Assembly: GCA_002412595.1 (NCBI GenBank)
Contig: DHVJ01000003.1
Coordinates: 1-22,838 of the forward strand
Length of the DNA: 22,838 nucleotides
DNA from: Anaerolineaceae bacterium UBA5211
GTDB taxonomy: Bacteria > Chloroflexota > Anaerolineae > Anaerolineales > Anaerolineaceae
Direction of reading: 5' to 3'
Shown piece by piece: positions 1 through 7,996 of the stretch (its first letter is position 1; each line of letters begins with the position of its first letter). A program made the translations under genes and the position numbers. Below the pieces are notes generated by a model, which saw nothing but the letters and a program-made list of their open reading frames with translations, did not search any database and was not told the DNA's origin.

Positions 1-410
1 ACCCCTGGGACGAGTACGGCACCACCACCGGCCGTCCGCGCCGGGTGGGCTGCCTGGACCTGGTGCTGCTCAACTACGCGCGCGAGATCAACGGCTTCAC
101 CGAATTATTCCTGACCAAGCTGGATGTGCTTTCCGGTTTGTCGGAAATTCCGGTGTGCGTAGCCTACCGCTGCGGCGACCGCACCCTGACGGCGTTGGAT
201 TTCTCCGGCGACGCGCGCCTGCTGGCGGAATGCAGCCCCATGTACGAAGTTCTGCCCGGCTGGGAAGCTGATTTGCGCGATTGCACGCGCTGGGAAGATT
301 TGCCCGCCCAGGCGCAGGCTTACGTGAAATTTATCGAAGAACGTACCGGCCTGCCGGTGCGCAGTGTCTCGGTTGGGCCGGAACGTTCGGCCCTGCTCTA
401 TAGGAGTTAA
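1..410 (+). CDS. purA: Adenylosuccinate synthetase, C-terminal part (5' end outside window)
   Basis: PurA joins IMP and aspartate using GTP to make adenylosuccinate, the first committed step from IMP to AMP in the cytoplasm. The frame is open from base 3 and ends with TAA at 408-410. The visible 135 residues carry the family's C-terminal hallmark EYGTTTGRPRRVGCLD, followed by the LTKLDVLSGLSEIPVCVAYR segment that contributes to nucleotide binding. The N-terminal GTP- and IMP-binding part lies outside the window. A GTG at 45 is an internal codon, not the start. The stop is 4 nt before the purB start, so the two genes very probably share a transcript and act in consecutive AMP-branch steps. Identity is near certain from the conserved motif. 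Confidence 0.96.
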   Translation, partial: PWDEYGTTTGRPRRVGCLDLVLLNYAREINGFTELFLTKLDVLSGLSEIPVCVAYRCGDRTLTALDFSGDARLLAECSPMYEVLPGWEADLRDCTRWEDLPAQAQAYVKFIEERTGLPVRSVSVGPERSALLYRS

Positions 411-414
411 TCAA

Positions 415-1800
415 ATGGATACCTTCGCGCGTTATCAAAGCCCGTTCAGTTGGCGCTACGGCTCGCCGGAAATGCGCGCCGTGTGGAGCGAAGAAAACAA
501 ACGCCGGCTTTGGCGTGCGTTGTGGGTAGCCCTGGCTGAGGCGCAAGTTGAATTCGACCTGGTGACTCCCGCGCAGGTGGATGAACTCAAGGCGCACATG
601 CTGGACGTGGACGTGGAGAGCGCATTGGAGATCGAAGCCGTCAACCAGCATGACCTGATGGCCGAGCTGCAGGTCTATGCCGGGCAGTGCCCGAGGGCCG
701 GCGGCGTGCTGCACCTGGGCGCGACATCCATGGACATCAAGGACAACGCCGAAGTGCTGCAAACGCGCCAGTCGTTGGATCTGCTGCTGCCCAAGTTGGC
801 CGCGGTGCTGCGTGCTTTGGCCGACAAAGTGGAAACCTATGCCGACCAACCGGTCATGGCCTTCACGCATTTGCAGCCGGCTGAACCCACCACCCTGGGC
901 TACCGTCTGGCCGCCACCGCCCAGGACCTGCTGGCCGATTACCAGGCCCTGACGCGCCTGCGCGGCGAGCTGAAAGGCAAGGGCTTCAAGGGCGCGGTGG
1001 GCACGGCCGCTTCTTACGTGATGCTATATGGCCCGGAAGGACAGCAAAAACTGGAAGTGCTGGTCAGCCGTTCGCTGGACCTGCCTTTCTACGAAGTTAC
1101 TTCCCAGACCTACACCCGCAAGCAGGACTATACCCTGCTGTGCGCGCTGTCCGGCCTGGCGGCCACGGCATACAAGTTCGCCTTTGACCTGCGCCTGCTG
1201 CAATCGGAGGTGATCGGCGAATTGGGCGAACCCTTCGGCGAAAAGCAGGTGGGTTCCTCCGCCATGCCTTTCAAGCGCAACCCCATCCAGGCCGAGAAGG
1301 TCGATTCGCTGGCGCGCGCGCTCAGCACCGCACCGCTGACCGCCTGGAACAACTACGCCAACTCGCTGCTGGAGCGCACCCTGGATGACAGCGCCAACCG
1401 CCGCACGCTCTTCCCGGAAGCTTTCCTGGCTTTGGACGAAATCCTCGCCACGCTGGAGAAAGTCATCGCCGGTTTGCGCGTCAACCCGGCAGCCATGCAA
1501 GCCAACCTGGATAAGTTTGGCCCCTTCGCGGCTGTCGAACGCCTGCTGATGGCCGCGGTCAAAGCCGGCGCCGACCGCCAGGAACTGCACGAGGTCCTGC
1601 GCCAGCTCAGCATGCAAGCCTGGGCCGCTGTCCAGCAGGGCGATGCCAACCCGCTGGCCGACCTGGCCGCAAATGATGCACGCGTCACCCGCTGGCTCGC
1701 GCCGGATGCCATCGCCCCGCTCTTCAACGTGTCCGGCTACACCGGCCTGGCTGAGCAGCGCGCGCTTGAGATGGCCGTGCGCGTGCGCGAAGGTTGCTAG
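415..1800 (+). CDS. purB: Adenylosuccinate lyase
   Basis: PurB is a cytoplasmic, homotetrameric lyase of the fumarase/aspartase superfamily. It releases fumarate from adenylosuccinate and from SAICAR. The 461-aa length is normal. Visible motifs are LGATSMDIKDNA (about residues 101-112), the catalytic-histidine segment FTHLQPAEPTT (H152), and the superfamily signature GSSAMPFKRNP (residues 280-290) with the catalytic serine at 281/282. I chose ATG 415 because TAGGAG at 401-406 is well spaced before it and the protein then begins with the expected MDTFARYQSPFSWRY. An in-frame start at 364 would overlap purA and lacks family similarity. It sits 4 nt after purA, so the genes are co-transcribed and probably translationally coupled. 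The stop is followed 50 nt later by the palindrome array. Confidence 0.97.
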   Translation: MDTFARYQSPFSWRYGSPEMRAVWSEENKRRLWRALWVALAEAQVEFDLVTPAQVDELKAHMLDVDVESALEIEAVNQHDLMAELQVYAGQCPRAGGVLHLGATSMDIKDNAEVLQTRQSLDLLLPKLAAVLRALADKVETYADQPVMAFTHLQPAEPTTLGYRLAATAQDLLADYQALTRLRGELKGKGFKGAVGTAASYVMLYGPEGQQKLEVLVSRSLDLPFYEVTSQTYTRKQDYTLLCALSGLAATAYKFAFDLRLLQSEVIGELGEPFGEKQVGSSAMPFKRNPIQAEKVDSLARALSTAPLTAWNNYANSLLERTLDDSANRRTLFPEAFLALDEILATLEKVIAGLRVNPAAMQANLDKFGPFAAVERLLMAAVKAGADRQELHEVLRQLSMQAWAAVQQGDANPLADLAANDARVTRWLAPDAIAPLFNVSGYTGLAEQRALEMAVRVREGC

Positions 1801-1850
1801 TAAATCTGCGTAACTTTCCCCAAGGAAAATCTATCCCTCCCGGCCTTTCC

Positions 1851-1956
1851 GCCCCCTCCCAGCCTCCCCCAAAGTCTGGCGACTTTAGGGGAGGAGTAAA
1901 AGGTGTTAATTCCTCCCCTATTTTCGGAACGAAAATGGGGGAGGTTAGGAGGGGGC
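1851..1956 (+). repeat. Palindromic element copy A
   Basis: The outer arms are GCCCCCTCCCAGCCTCCCCC and the near-complement GGGGGAGGTTAGGAGGGGGC. Two inner hairpins lie between them: AAAGTC/GACTTT inside CCCC/GGGG, and ATTTTCG/CGAAAAT inside CTCCCC/GGGGAG. The whole could fold as a long outer stem carrying two hairpin arms, a three-way junction, in DNA or RNA. It begins 50 nt after the purB stop. Confidence 0.9.
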
Positions 1957-1963
1957 TGCTTGC

Positions 1964-2065
1964 CAGTGCACTGCTTGCCTGACCGTCCACGGCTGCCGCG
2001 TTCTGCGTTTTTAGAACAATCGGGTTATGGGTGACCTGCATATTGTTGAGATCGTGATTGAGAAT
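1964..2065 (+). pseudogene. DUF559 gene 3' fragment, unit 1
   Basis: These 102 nt align without gaps to codons 79-112 of the intact DUF559 gene (8417-8518). The reading is QCTACLTVHGCRVLRF-stop-NNRVMGDLHIVEIVIEN against QRTAYLVANGYRVLRFWNN... in the intact protein. The conserved Trp codon has become TAG. The fragment begins 7 nt after the right end of palindrome A and runs straight into palindrome B. The N-terminal 78 codons with most of the active site are absent, so it cannot encode a functional nuclease. Confidence 0.88.
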
Positions 2066-2067
2066 TC

Positions 2068-2170
2068 CGTCCCTCCCGGCTTCCCCCAAAGTCTGCGACT
2101 TCAGGGGAGGAGACAACATGACATTCCTCCCCCTATTTTCGAAAAAAAATGGGGGAGGTTAGGAGGGGGC
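2068..2170 (+). repeat. Palindromic element copy B
   Basis: Same design as copy A: C-rich left arm, first hairpin around AAAGTCTGCGACTT, second hairpin where the A-run partly replaces the CGAAAAT arm, and right arm GGGGGAGGTTAGGAGGGGGC. The damaged loop of the second hairpin suggests some decay. It is flanked on both sides by DUF559 fragments. Confidence 0.88.
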
Positions 2171-2177
2171 TGCTTGC

Positions 2178-2279
2178 CAGTGCACTGCTTGCCTGACCGT
2201 CCACGTCTGCCGCGTCCTGCGTTTTTAGAACAATCGGGTTATGGGTGACCTGCATATTGTTGAGATCACGATTGCGAAT
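2178..2279 (+). pseudogene. DUF559 gene 3' fragment, unit 2
   Basis: This is a second 102-nt ungapped copy of DUF559 codons 79-112. By eye it differs from unit 1 at only five positions and carries the same TAG in place of the conserved Trp codon. Units 1 and 2 are therefore recent duplicates of an already broken fragment. It starts 7 nt after palindrome B and ends 3 nt before palindrome C. Confidence 0.88.
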
Positions 2280-2282
2280 ACC

Positions 2283-2385
2283 GCCCCCTCCCAGCCTCCC
2301 CCAAAATCTTCGATTTTAGGGGAGGAGACAACTTGTCATTCCTCCCCTATTTTCGGAAAAAAAATGGAGGAGGTTAAGAGGGGGC
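2283..2385 (+). repeat. Palindromic element copy C
   Basis: Third copy, with first hairpin AAAATCTTCGATTTT between CCCCC and GGGG, a second hairpin region with an A-run, and right arm GGAGGAGGTTAAGAGGGGGC. The DUF559 tail that follows the other copies is lost after a few bases. The first-hairpin sequence matches copy G (11957-12030) more than copies A and B. Confidence 0.85.
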
Positions 2386-2472
2386 TGTTTGCATCGCAGC
2401 GCCCTAAAATGAGTTCAAATTCATACATGCGTTGGTTTTTTTTCTAACGTACAGGGATTAATCGTGGATAAT

Positions 2473-2502
2473 AAAGCGGGGCGGTTGTAGCCGCCCCGCT
2501 TT
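2473..2502 (-). terminator. Perfect hairpin terminator of the beta-helix gene
   Basis: AAAGCGGGGCGG (2473-2484) and CCGCCCCGCTTT (2491-2502) form a perfect 12-bp stem with a 6-nt loop, starting 8 nt after the stop of the minus-strand gene. On the minus strand the stem ends in CTTT followed by ATTATCC, an acceptable T-rich tail. The A/T ends are symmetric, so it may also stop transcription arriving from the plus strand. Confidence 0.85.
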
Positions 2503-2510
2503 CTGCTGAT

Positions 2511-5500
2511 TTACGGAACCAGTGCGACGATGTTATCTCTGTCGAGACTGGTATAGTAATTCCTTCCGTTGCACCTGAAAGAATTGTTGATGTTATTGAA
2601 CAGGATTTCCGGCGAGTTCACATACACCAGACCAAAATTCTGGTTGAGGAAGATGGAACTATTCGACACAGCCAGGTCAAAACCGTTGGTGTCGATATAC
2701 GCGCCGGTGTCCTGGTTGGACCAGGTGTTCAGGTTATTTAGTGTCACTGCCCCGCTGCCATCGACCTTCAATCCGTTTTCATTATTGTACGAAAGATACA
2801 GATTGGATAGGTTTACACGAGCGCCGTTGCCGTTGGCAACAATGTTCAAACCGGACAGCGTGTTATTGTAAGCGATCAAATTACTCACATTGACGCTTCC
2901 ATTGGTATTGATCTTCAGCCCGTCCAATCCGTTTGCGATAACCTGGTTGGTTCCCATAACGGTCACGCTGCCGGTACCGCCCAGGTTGTCGATGGAGATA
3001 CCTTCACGACCATTGCCATTCGCGCCCAGGTTGGAAAGCGTCACGTTCCCGCTGCTCGTTCCGGTCAACCCCGTTTGTTCATTGCCGCTGAAGTGGTTGG
3101 TCCCGCTGATCACCACATTGCCGCCTGCCTCGTAGGTCATGCCATCCACAAAGTAGCGTGTGTATTCGGAGGCATCGTGGTTGATGGACAAACGGTAATA
3201 GCCGCCGTTGCTGGTGCTGTTTACTTCAACCCAATACCCGCCACCCGCGTCCGCCCCGGGCGTCCACACGATTTCGTAGGAGCTGTCGGTCACGTGGTCA
3301 ATGGTGAAGCCTTCCGTTATTTCGATCAGGTTGTCCTCGTCGTCCATTACGTACAATCTTAATATGGGATCGAAATCAAGGAGGTTAAGGAAATTCATTT
3401 CAGTGTCAGTCCCGTCTGTCAGGAGCGTGATGGTATAGGTCGTTTCAGCCTCCGCGTCAAAGCCCCAAAAGTCGGAGCCCTGGTTGGGGTTGAGATAATT
3501 CTGCACGGTTTCCCCGCTGCTCATCTTGTTCCAATTCATACTGTTGCCGTTCGCGTTGACCTTTGAAATCAGCAACGAACCGTTGGTGGTGGCCTGGATG
3601 CCGGTCATTGTGTTGTTGTTGGCGTTTACGCCGCTTAAAATCAGGTTGGCGGCCGTACCCTCAAATTGATTTGAGATGGTAATGCCGGTTTGCCGGTTTT
3701 CACTGCCTTCCACGGCTTTCAGGGTGATCATGCCTTTCGAGTACAGTTCCATACCCGTGCCATTGTTCCCGTTGGCATACACATTGGTCAGCGAAATCGT
3801 ACCTTTTCCGCCGCAAATGCCCGCATATTCCAGGCAATTATCTAGGTATAGCCCGCTCCCGCTTACGTTATTGGAAATCTCCACATTTTTCAGAACGATA
3901 TTGCCTATCGCGCGCATTTGCGTGCCGCTGCCGTTGTTGCGCACATTCAGGTCGTTGATGGTGATAAGTTTGGCGGCGTGGTTTTCATTCATGAGAATCC
4001 CCGTGCTGCCGGTTGCCTGCCCGTTACCATCCACGTCTAATTTCTTGATAATCAGACTCCCGCTGGAGTTGATCACCAACCCATCCCAGCCATTCGAGTT
4101 AATGGCGTTTTCGCCTGTGAAGCTGATCGTCCCGCTTCCCCAGCCGGAATCATCCATATCCAGCGGATCCTGCCCGCTGGTCAGGGAAACGCCTTCGGCG
4201 CCGTTATCGGAAACATGGATGTTGGATAACGTAATGCTGCCATTCCCGGTGGTCGTTACAACCAGGCCGGTAGTTGAATTCAAATGGCTTTCAACGCCGT
4301 TGATTTTTACATTGCCGCCGGCTGTAACCATTGCGCCGGAAGCGTAATAGAATCTCTCGAAAGTGTCCGGGTCGTCGTCGTTCCACGACAGGCGGTAGAA
4401 TCCATCGTTGCTGCTGCTGCCGGCCAGCACGTAATAATTCCCGGTTTCTGTATAACCGAAATCGCCGGGCAGGAAGGTGAAGGAACACTCACCGAGCGTC
4501 GATTCGCAGTCGATGGTCACGGGAATCAACTCATCCGTCTCGGCGTCATACAACTCGATCACCGGTTGGAAATCCGCGCGGTTCAATGGCCAGGCGGCAT
4601 CCGCCTGCAGCAGAATCACTTGCGCGCTATCGAAAGCAGCCGCGAAGTTCCAGCGATCCAATCCCTGGGATTGGTTGAAAAAATCGATCAACGTAAATCC
4701 GCTGTCGCTCTCATTACCCAGCCAGTTGTTGCGCATGGCATTATTGTTGACGTAGATGCTGGTGATCAAAACCTGGCCGTCGGTCTCGATGTTCAAGCCT
4801 GATCCATTGTTGCTTTCGGAATTGACATTAATCAGCGTGATGCCGGCTTTTGCGCCGCCTCCGCTATTGAAAATGTTGATCCCGATTTGGTTGTTTTCGT
4901 AAGCGCTGACTTCTTTCAAGGTGATCAAAGCCTTGCTGCCGGCTTGCAGGCCGAAGGACTGGTTTTGGCTGAATTCGCAATCGGTCAATGAAATCGGCGC
5001 GGCTTTGGCCGCGTCCTGGTTGCTCAAATCGGCGCCGCCCTGGTTGTTGTTATTGGCTGTCGTGTCCTTTATCAGGATTGATCCGTTCGAGCGGGCCAGG
5101 ATTCCAATGCCGTTGTTATTAATAATGGTTGCACCCGTTATACTGATATTGCCTTTTCCATCGCCATCATTTAGCAGTTTTGCGCCAAAACAATTGTTGC
5201 CTTCCAGCGTCAACCGGCTGATCGTGATGGTTCCCTTGCTGGAAACCACCAATGCGGCTCCCCAATCCTCTTGTGTTTTGAAAACTCCCAGGTTGGTGAT
5301 GGTTACGGTCATGCTGCCGGAAGCGGAATTGTTCTTGAGCAGGATGCTGTCGCTGTCCTGCGTATCGCTGTCGTTTACCGCTGTGACGATGATCTTGCCC
5401 AACGTATCGATTTCAACGCCTCTGACATTTTGGTTGCTGGAAAGATCAGAGAGCGTTACTGTGCCGGCGGCGTACACATAGATCCCGATGGTATTGTTGC

Positions 5501-7727
5501 CGGTATTATTGCGGTTATCGGCTTGGGTGGATTTGATGGTTACGACACCCGCGCGCTGCAAATCATAGGAGCCGGTTTCCTGGTTGTAGATATCCGGACC
5601 GCAGACGTAAACCCCATAACCGTAATTTTCATCAGTTGTGAAATCAAAGATGCTGACCGGTTTTTGCGAAACGATGTGAATCCCGCTGACGCCAATGCCC
5701 CAGTCATTGATCGTGCCGTTTTGGTTGAACTCATTGGTGGATTGCGAATCCTTGGCGATATTGATCGTCACCGAAGCCGGGCTGGTCATGGATACATTTT
5801 GCCAGTCACCATTAAGGAATGCTTTGGTGTAAACCCCTTCGACCTGCAGGCCGTCGCCTGCGTTGGAATCCGCCGCGCAATTGGTCACGGATACTTTGCC
5901 GCGCGTGGCGATATAAATGCCGTCGTCGTTTTGGTTGTAGAAAGCGGTGCTGTCAACCAGGGTGACTGACCCCAGAGTGCTCACATGGATGCCGCCCTGT
6001 TGGTTATTGGCCACGTTGACCTTTTTCAGCGTTGTATTGACCACGGCGGAAGGGTAGCTATCCAGCGTATCAAGATAGATTCCCCAGGCGCCGTTCGCGT
6101 CGGTGGCAATATTCTCGAACAGCGCGTTGCCGCCGCTCAGGTTCAGGCGCATGCCGTTGGCTCCGTTGTTGCTTGCGGAGATGTTGCGCAGTGTCGCCCC
6201 GCGCGCGTTGATCCATATCCCATCATCCGAATTTTCAATGATGACGGCTCCGTCGATGATTACGCTGCCTTTAAGTGAAGTGAGGTGGATGCCAGTCAAA
6301 CCAGACTGCTTCACGGTGATATTGGACAAACTGATATTTCCGCTGGCGCTGATTTCAATGCCGTTGCTATAATTTGAATAGGCGGATATGTTCTTCAGGG
6401 TGACTGTTCCCGCGTCAATGATGCACAGGCCGCTGCAGGATTCAGTTGAGCCATTCCCGTTTGAGCCAAAATCAACGTTGTCCATGACCACGGATTTCCC
6501 CGCAGCCTGGATCCAAATGCCAAATTGGTCGTTCTCCTGCGTGCTGCAATTGGAGATATTAAGCGAGCCAAAACCGTCAATCATGATACCGTTAGCGTTG
6601 CTCTGGCTTATTACGCCGTCCAACGTCACGCGGCCTTTCGAGCTGACCTTGACCCCATCGCCTGTGTTGAACCGGATCTCGCTGTCGGTGATGGTGAGAT
6701 TCCCGGAAATTTGATTTTCCACCCAGATTCCATGGGCGTTGTTGGTGATGTGATTGCTATTGATATCGGTCAGGTTGATGTCACCTTTGTGGTCTTTGAT
6801 GTGAATTCCGTCCGCGTCGGTCATGTAAGCAGTCACGTTGGTCATTTCCAGCGTGCCGGTCACCGAGTTGACTTCAATAGGTCCGCTGCTGTTTGTGACG
6901 CTTACGCCGCCGGTTACAATGAACCCCGACAGCGTGAACCCGCCCGGCAGGTTGGTCAACGTCAGTGAATTGGCGATGGTCGGGAAAACGCCGTTGGTGG
7001 GAATCCCGATCAAACCTCGTAACGTGTCCAGGTTCGTCAATGATCCGTCAATCAGAACTGTTTCTTTATATAAACCTTTTTCAACGTAAATGTTCCCGTC
7101 GTCCGGCGCGGTGCCGTTGATCTGGATGTAGTCAATAGCAGACTGGATGGGATTAGCCAACCCGTCCACACAGTTGGCTGCTCCGTTGCATGCGCCCGCG
7201 GTTTGGTAGAAACTATAAGTCACACCGCCGGAGGTGAAATACGGATCGGAAACTTCCTCAACTTCCTGCTGGCCGGATTGCGAATTGGTGTCAACCGGAC
7301 TTTCTGCGGAGGTTTCATTTTCGGGAACGTCCGTTTCCGCGGGCGGCTCAACTTCCTCGCCCGTCCCGCCCTCATCCGGGCTGGTGGCTTGCGGATCGTC
7401 GGATCCATTTGCGGGCGGTTCCGTTTCCGGCTGTGTCTCGGACGGATCCATCCCGCTGTCGATGTTCTCCTGCGTCTGCTCCGGAGAGGTCCCCGCGTCT
7501 GCTTCGTCCGGTGATGCCTCATCCGGCGTTTCCTGCGGCGTGTCCGATGTCAGGGGAACCTGTTCATCCGTTTCCCCCAATTCTGCCGGTGCGTTTTCCA
7601 CCGCCGCCGCTTCCTCCTGCGCGTTCGGCGCGGCGGGTGGTTCAACCCCGTCGGCATAGACCCTGCCGTTTACCATCAGCACGGTTATCAGGATCATAAC
7701 GGGCAATAATAAAAATTTTTTCTTCAT
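2511..7727 (-). CDS. Giant secreted right-handed beta-helix protein with two PPC-like inserts
   Basis: This 1738-aa protein is predicted to be exported. Residues 1-25 form a Sec signal peptide (MKKK, hydrophobic core, cleavage likely after VYA). Residues 26-160 are a Pro/Glu/Asp/Ser/Thr-rich linker, probably disordered. From about 197 onward, roughly 20-25-residue repeats of the type GI.I...G.V.L.N......N form pectin-lyase-like beta-helix coils. Two similar non-helix domains interrupt them at about 1000-1135 and 1397-1530, each running from NW through a DF/FWGFDA-like segment to Y.V..SS..G.YRLS. They resemble bacterial pre-peptidase C-terminal (PPC) domains. No LPXTG, PEP-CTERM or SLH anchor is visible; the end is NIVALVP. 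A perfect AGGAGGTG at 7733-7740 fixes the start. It is monocistronic, with its own terminator. A surface adhesin or polysaccharide-binding role is plausible, but no catalytic site is recognisable. Confidence 0.93.
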   Translation of the reverse strand: MKKKFLLLPVMILITVLMVNGRVYADGVEPPAAPNAQEEAAAVENAPAELGETDEQVPLTSDTPQETPDEASPDEADAGTSPEQTQENIDSGMDPSETQPETEPPANGSDDPQATSPDEGGTGEEVEPPAETDVPENETSAESPVDTNSQSGQQEVEEVSDPYFTSGGVTYSFYQTAGACNGAANCVDGLANPIQSAIDYIQINGTAPDDGNIYVEKGLYKETVLIDGSLTNLDTLRGLIGIPTNGVFPTIANSLTLTNLPGGFTLSGFIVTGGVSVTNSSGPIEVNSVTGTLEMTNVTAYMTDADGIHIKDHKGDINLTDINSNHITNNAHGIWVENQISGNLTITDSEIRFNTGDGVKVSSKGRVTLDGVISQSNANGIMIDGFGSLNISNCSTQENDQFGIWIQAAGKSVVMDNVDFGSNGNGSTESCSGLCIIDAGTVTLKNISAYSNYSNGIEISASGNISLSNITVKQSGLTGIHLTSLKGSVIIDGAVIIENSDDGIWINARGATLRNISASNNGANGMRLNLSGGNALFENIATDANGAWGIYLDTLDSYPSAVVNTTLKKVNVANNQQGGIHVSTLGSVTLVDSTAFYNQNDDGIYIATRGKVSVTNCAADSNAGDGLQVEGVYTKAFLNGDWQNVSMTSPASVTINIAKDSQSTNEFNQNGTINDWGIGVSGIHIVSQKPVSIFDFTTDENYGYGVYVCGPDIYNQETGSYDLQRAGVVTIKSTQADNRNNTGNNTIGIYVYAAGTVTLSDLSSNQNVRGVEIDTLGKIIVTAVNDSDTQDSDSILLKNNSASGSMTVTITNLGVFKTQEDWGAALVVSSKGTITISRLTLEGNNCFGAKLLNDGDGKGNISITGATIINNNGIGILARSNGSILIKDTTANNNNQGGADLSNQDAAKAAPISLTDCEFSQNQSFGLQAGSKALITLKEVSAYENNQIGINIFNSGGGAKAGITLINVNSESNNGSGLNIETDGQVLITSIYVNNNAMRNNWLGNESDSGFTLIDFFNQSQGLDRWNFAAAFDSAQVILLQADAAWPLNRADFQPVIELYDAETDELIPVTIDCESTLGECSFTFLPGDFGYTETGNYYVLAGSSSNDGFYRLSWNDDDPDTFERFYYASGAMVTAGGNVKINGVESHLNSTTGLVVTTTGNGSITLSNIHVSDNGAEGVSLTSGQDPLDMDDSGWGSGTISFTGENAINSNGWDGLVINSSGSLIIKKLDVDGNGQATGSTGILMNENHAAKLITINDLNVRNNGSGTQMRAIGNIVLKNVEISNNVSGSGLYLDNCLEYAGICGGKGTISLTNVYANGNNGTGMELYSKGMITLKAVEGSENRQTGITISNQFEGTAANLILSGVNANNNTMTGIQATTNGSLLISKVNANGNSMNWNKMSSGETVQNYLNPNQGSDFWGFDAEAETTYTITLLTDGTDTEMNFLNLLDFDPILRLYVMDDEDNLIEITEGFTIDHVTDSSYEIVWTPGADAGGGYWVEVNSTSNGGYYRLSINHDASEYTRYFVDGMTYEAGGNVVISGTNHFSGNEQTGLTGTSSGNVTLSNLGANGNGREGISIDNLGGTGSVTVMGTNQVIANGLDGLKINTNGSVNVSNLIAYNNTLSGLNIVANGNGARVNLSNLYLSYNNENGLKVDGSGAVTLNNLNTWSNQDTGAYIDTNGFDLAVSNSSIFLNQNFGLVYVNSPEILFNNINNSFRCNGRNYYTSLDRDNIVALVP

Positions 7728-7867
7728 TTAAACACCTCCTGGTTGGTTGTTTTTTTCAGGATTGCTGATTATTTTTCTCAGGTTCTCACCTGGGTTAAAT
7801 ACATAACCTGCATTCGTTCGGGTAGTTTGAGAAATGGGTTGGAACATACACAAGGAAAATAAAATTG

Positions 7868-7985
7868 ATCTCACCGTTGCAGGCTTCCTCCAAGATGTCC
7901 CCGTGGGATTACCGCAAATTATATTTACGGCAGCCCCAAAATAGGTGTGCTCCCTGCACACAAACGCTGTTTTTGAGAAAGTAAC
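7868..7985 (-). ncRNA. Candidate structured RNA or leader upstream of the beta-helix gene (class unknown)
   Basis: The 455-nt space 7728-8182 has no convincing gene. On the minus strand a hairpin CCGTAAAT-ATA-ATTTGCGG (7912-7930) extends outward through GGG/CCC pairs (7905-7937). Upstream, GTGTGC/GCACAC (7945-7961) forms a second hairpin. Alternatively TGCAGG (7953-7958) can pair with CCTGCA (7878-7883), and CGTT/AACG and CTCA/TGAG can extend that helix into a rod with a central bubble. It could be a 5' leader of the beta-helix transcript or a separate RNA. I cannot match it to a known family; a 6S-like rod is only a thought. The remaining bases to 7740 hold no recognised signal except the SD. 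Confidence 0.3.
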
Positions 7986-7996
7986 TTTGTCGGTTT

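Larger units (their letters stand above)
1851..2390 (+). repeat. Tandem array: three palindromic elements separated by DUF559 gene fragments (214-bp unit)
   Basis: The 710-nt space between purB and the beta-helix gene is mostly this array. Palindromes lie at 1851-1956, 2068-2170 and 2283-2385. The first two are each followed by a 102-nt fragment resembling the 3' part of a DUF559 gene (1964-2065 and 2178-2279). Fragment starts are exactly 214 bp apart. The third palindrome is followed only by a few related bases (CAGCGC near 2396), after which similarity stops. A degenerate extra left arm precedes the first unit at about 1834-1850. Bases 2391-2472 hold nothing I recognise. No credible gene is encoded here; short frames run through the palindromes but lack consistent starts. 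Confidence 0.9.

Noticed and set aside
1851..2390. Possible CRISPR array because of regular repeats
   Set aside because: The unit is 214 bp, the spacers are near-identical DUF559 pieces rather than unique sequences, and no cas gene is present.
1794..2447. Small plus-strand genes inside the palindrome array
   Set aside because: The frames translate C/G-rich palindromes and out-of-frame DUF559 pieces, lack RBSs, and contain stops in the homologous frame.
2569..7699. Many open frames on the plus strand opposite the beta-helix gene (up to 232 codons)
   Set aside because: They are antisense shadows of a repetitive gene with biased codon use; none has an RBS, a family motif or consistent start. 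The minus-strand frame has a signal peptide and a perfect Shine-Dalgarno site.
7868..7985. Firm assignment of the structured region as 6S RNA or a known riboswitch
   Set aside because: The rod-like pairing is suggestive, but I could not match conserved motifs of any class with confidence, and the length is short for 6S RNA.
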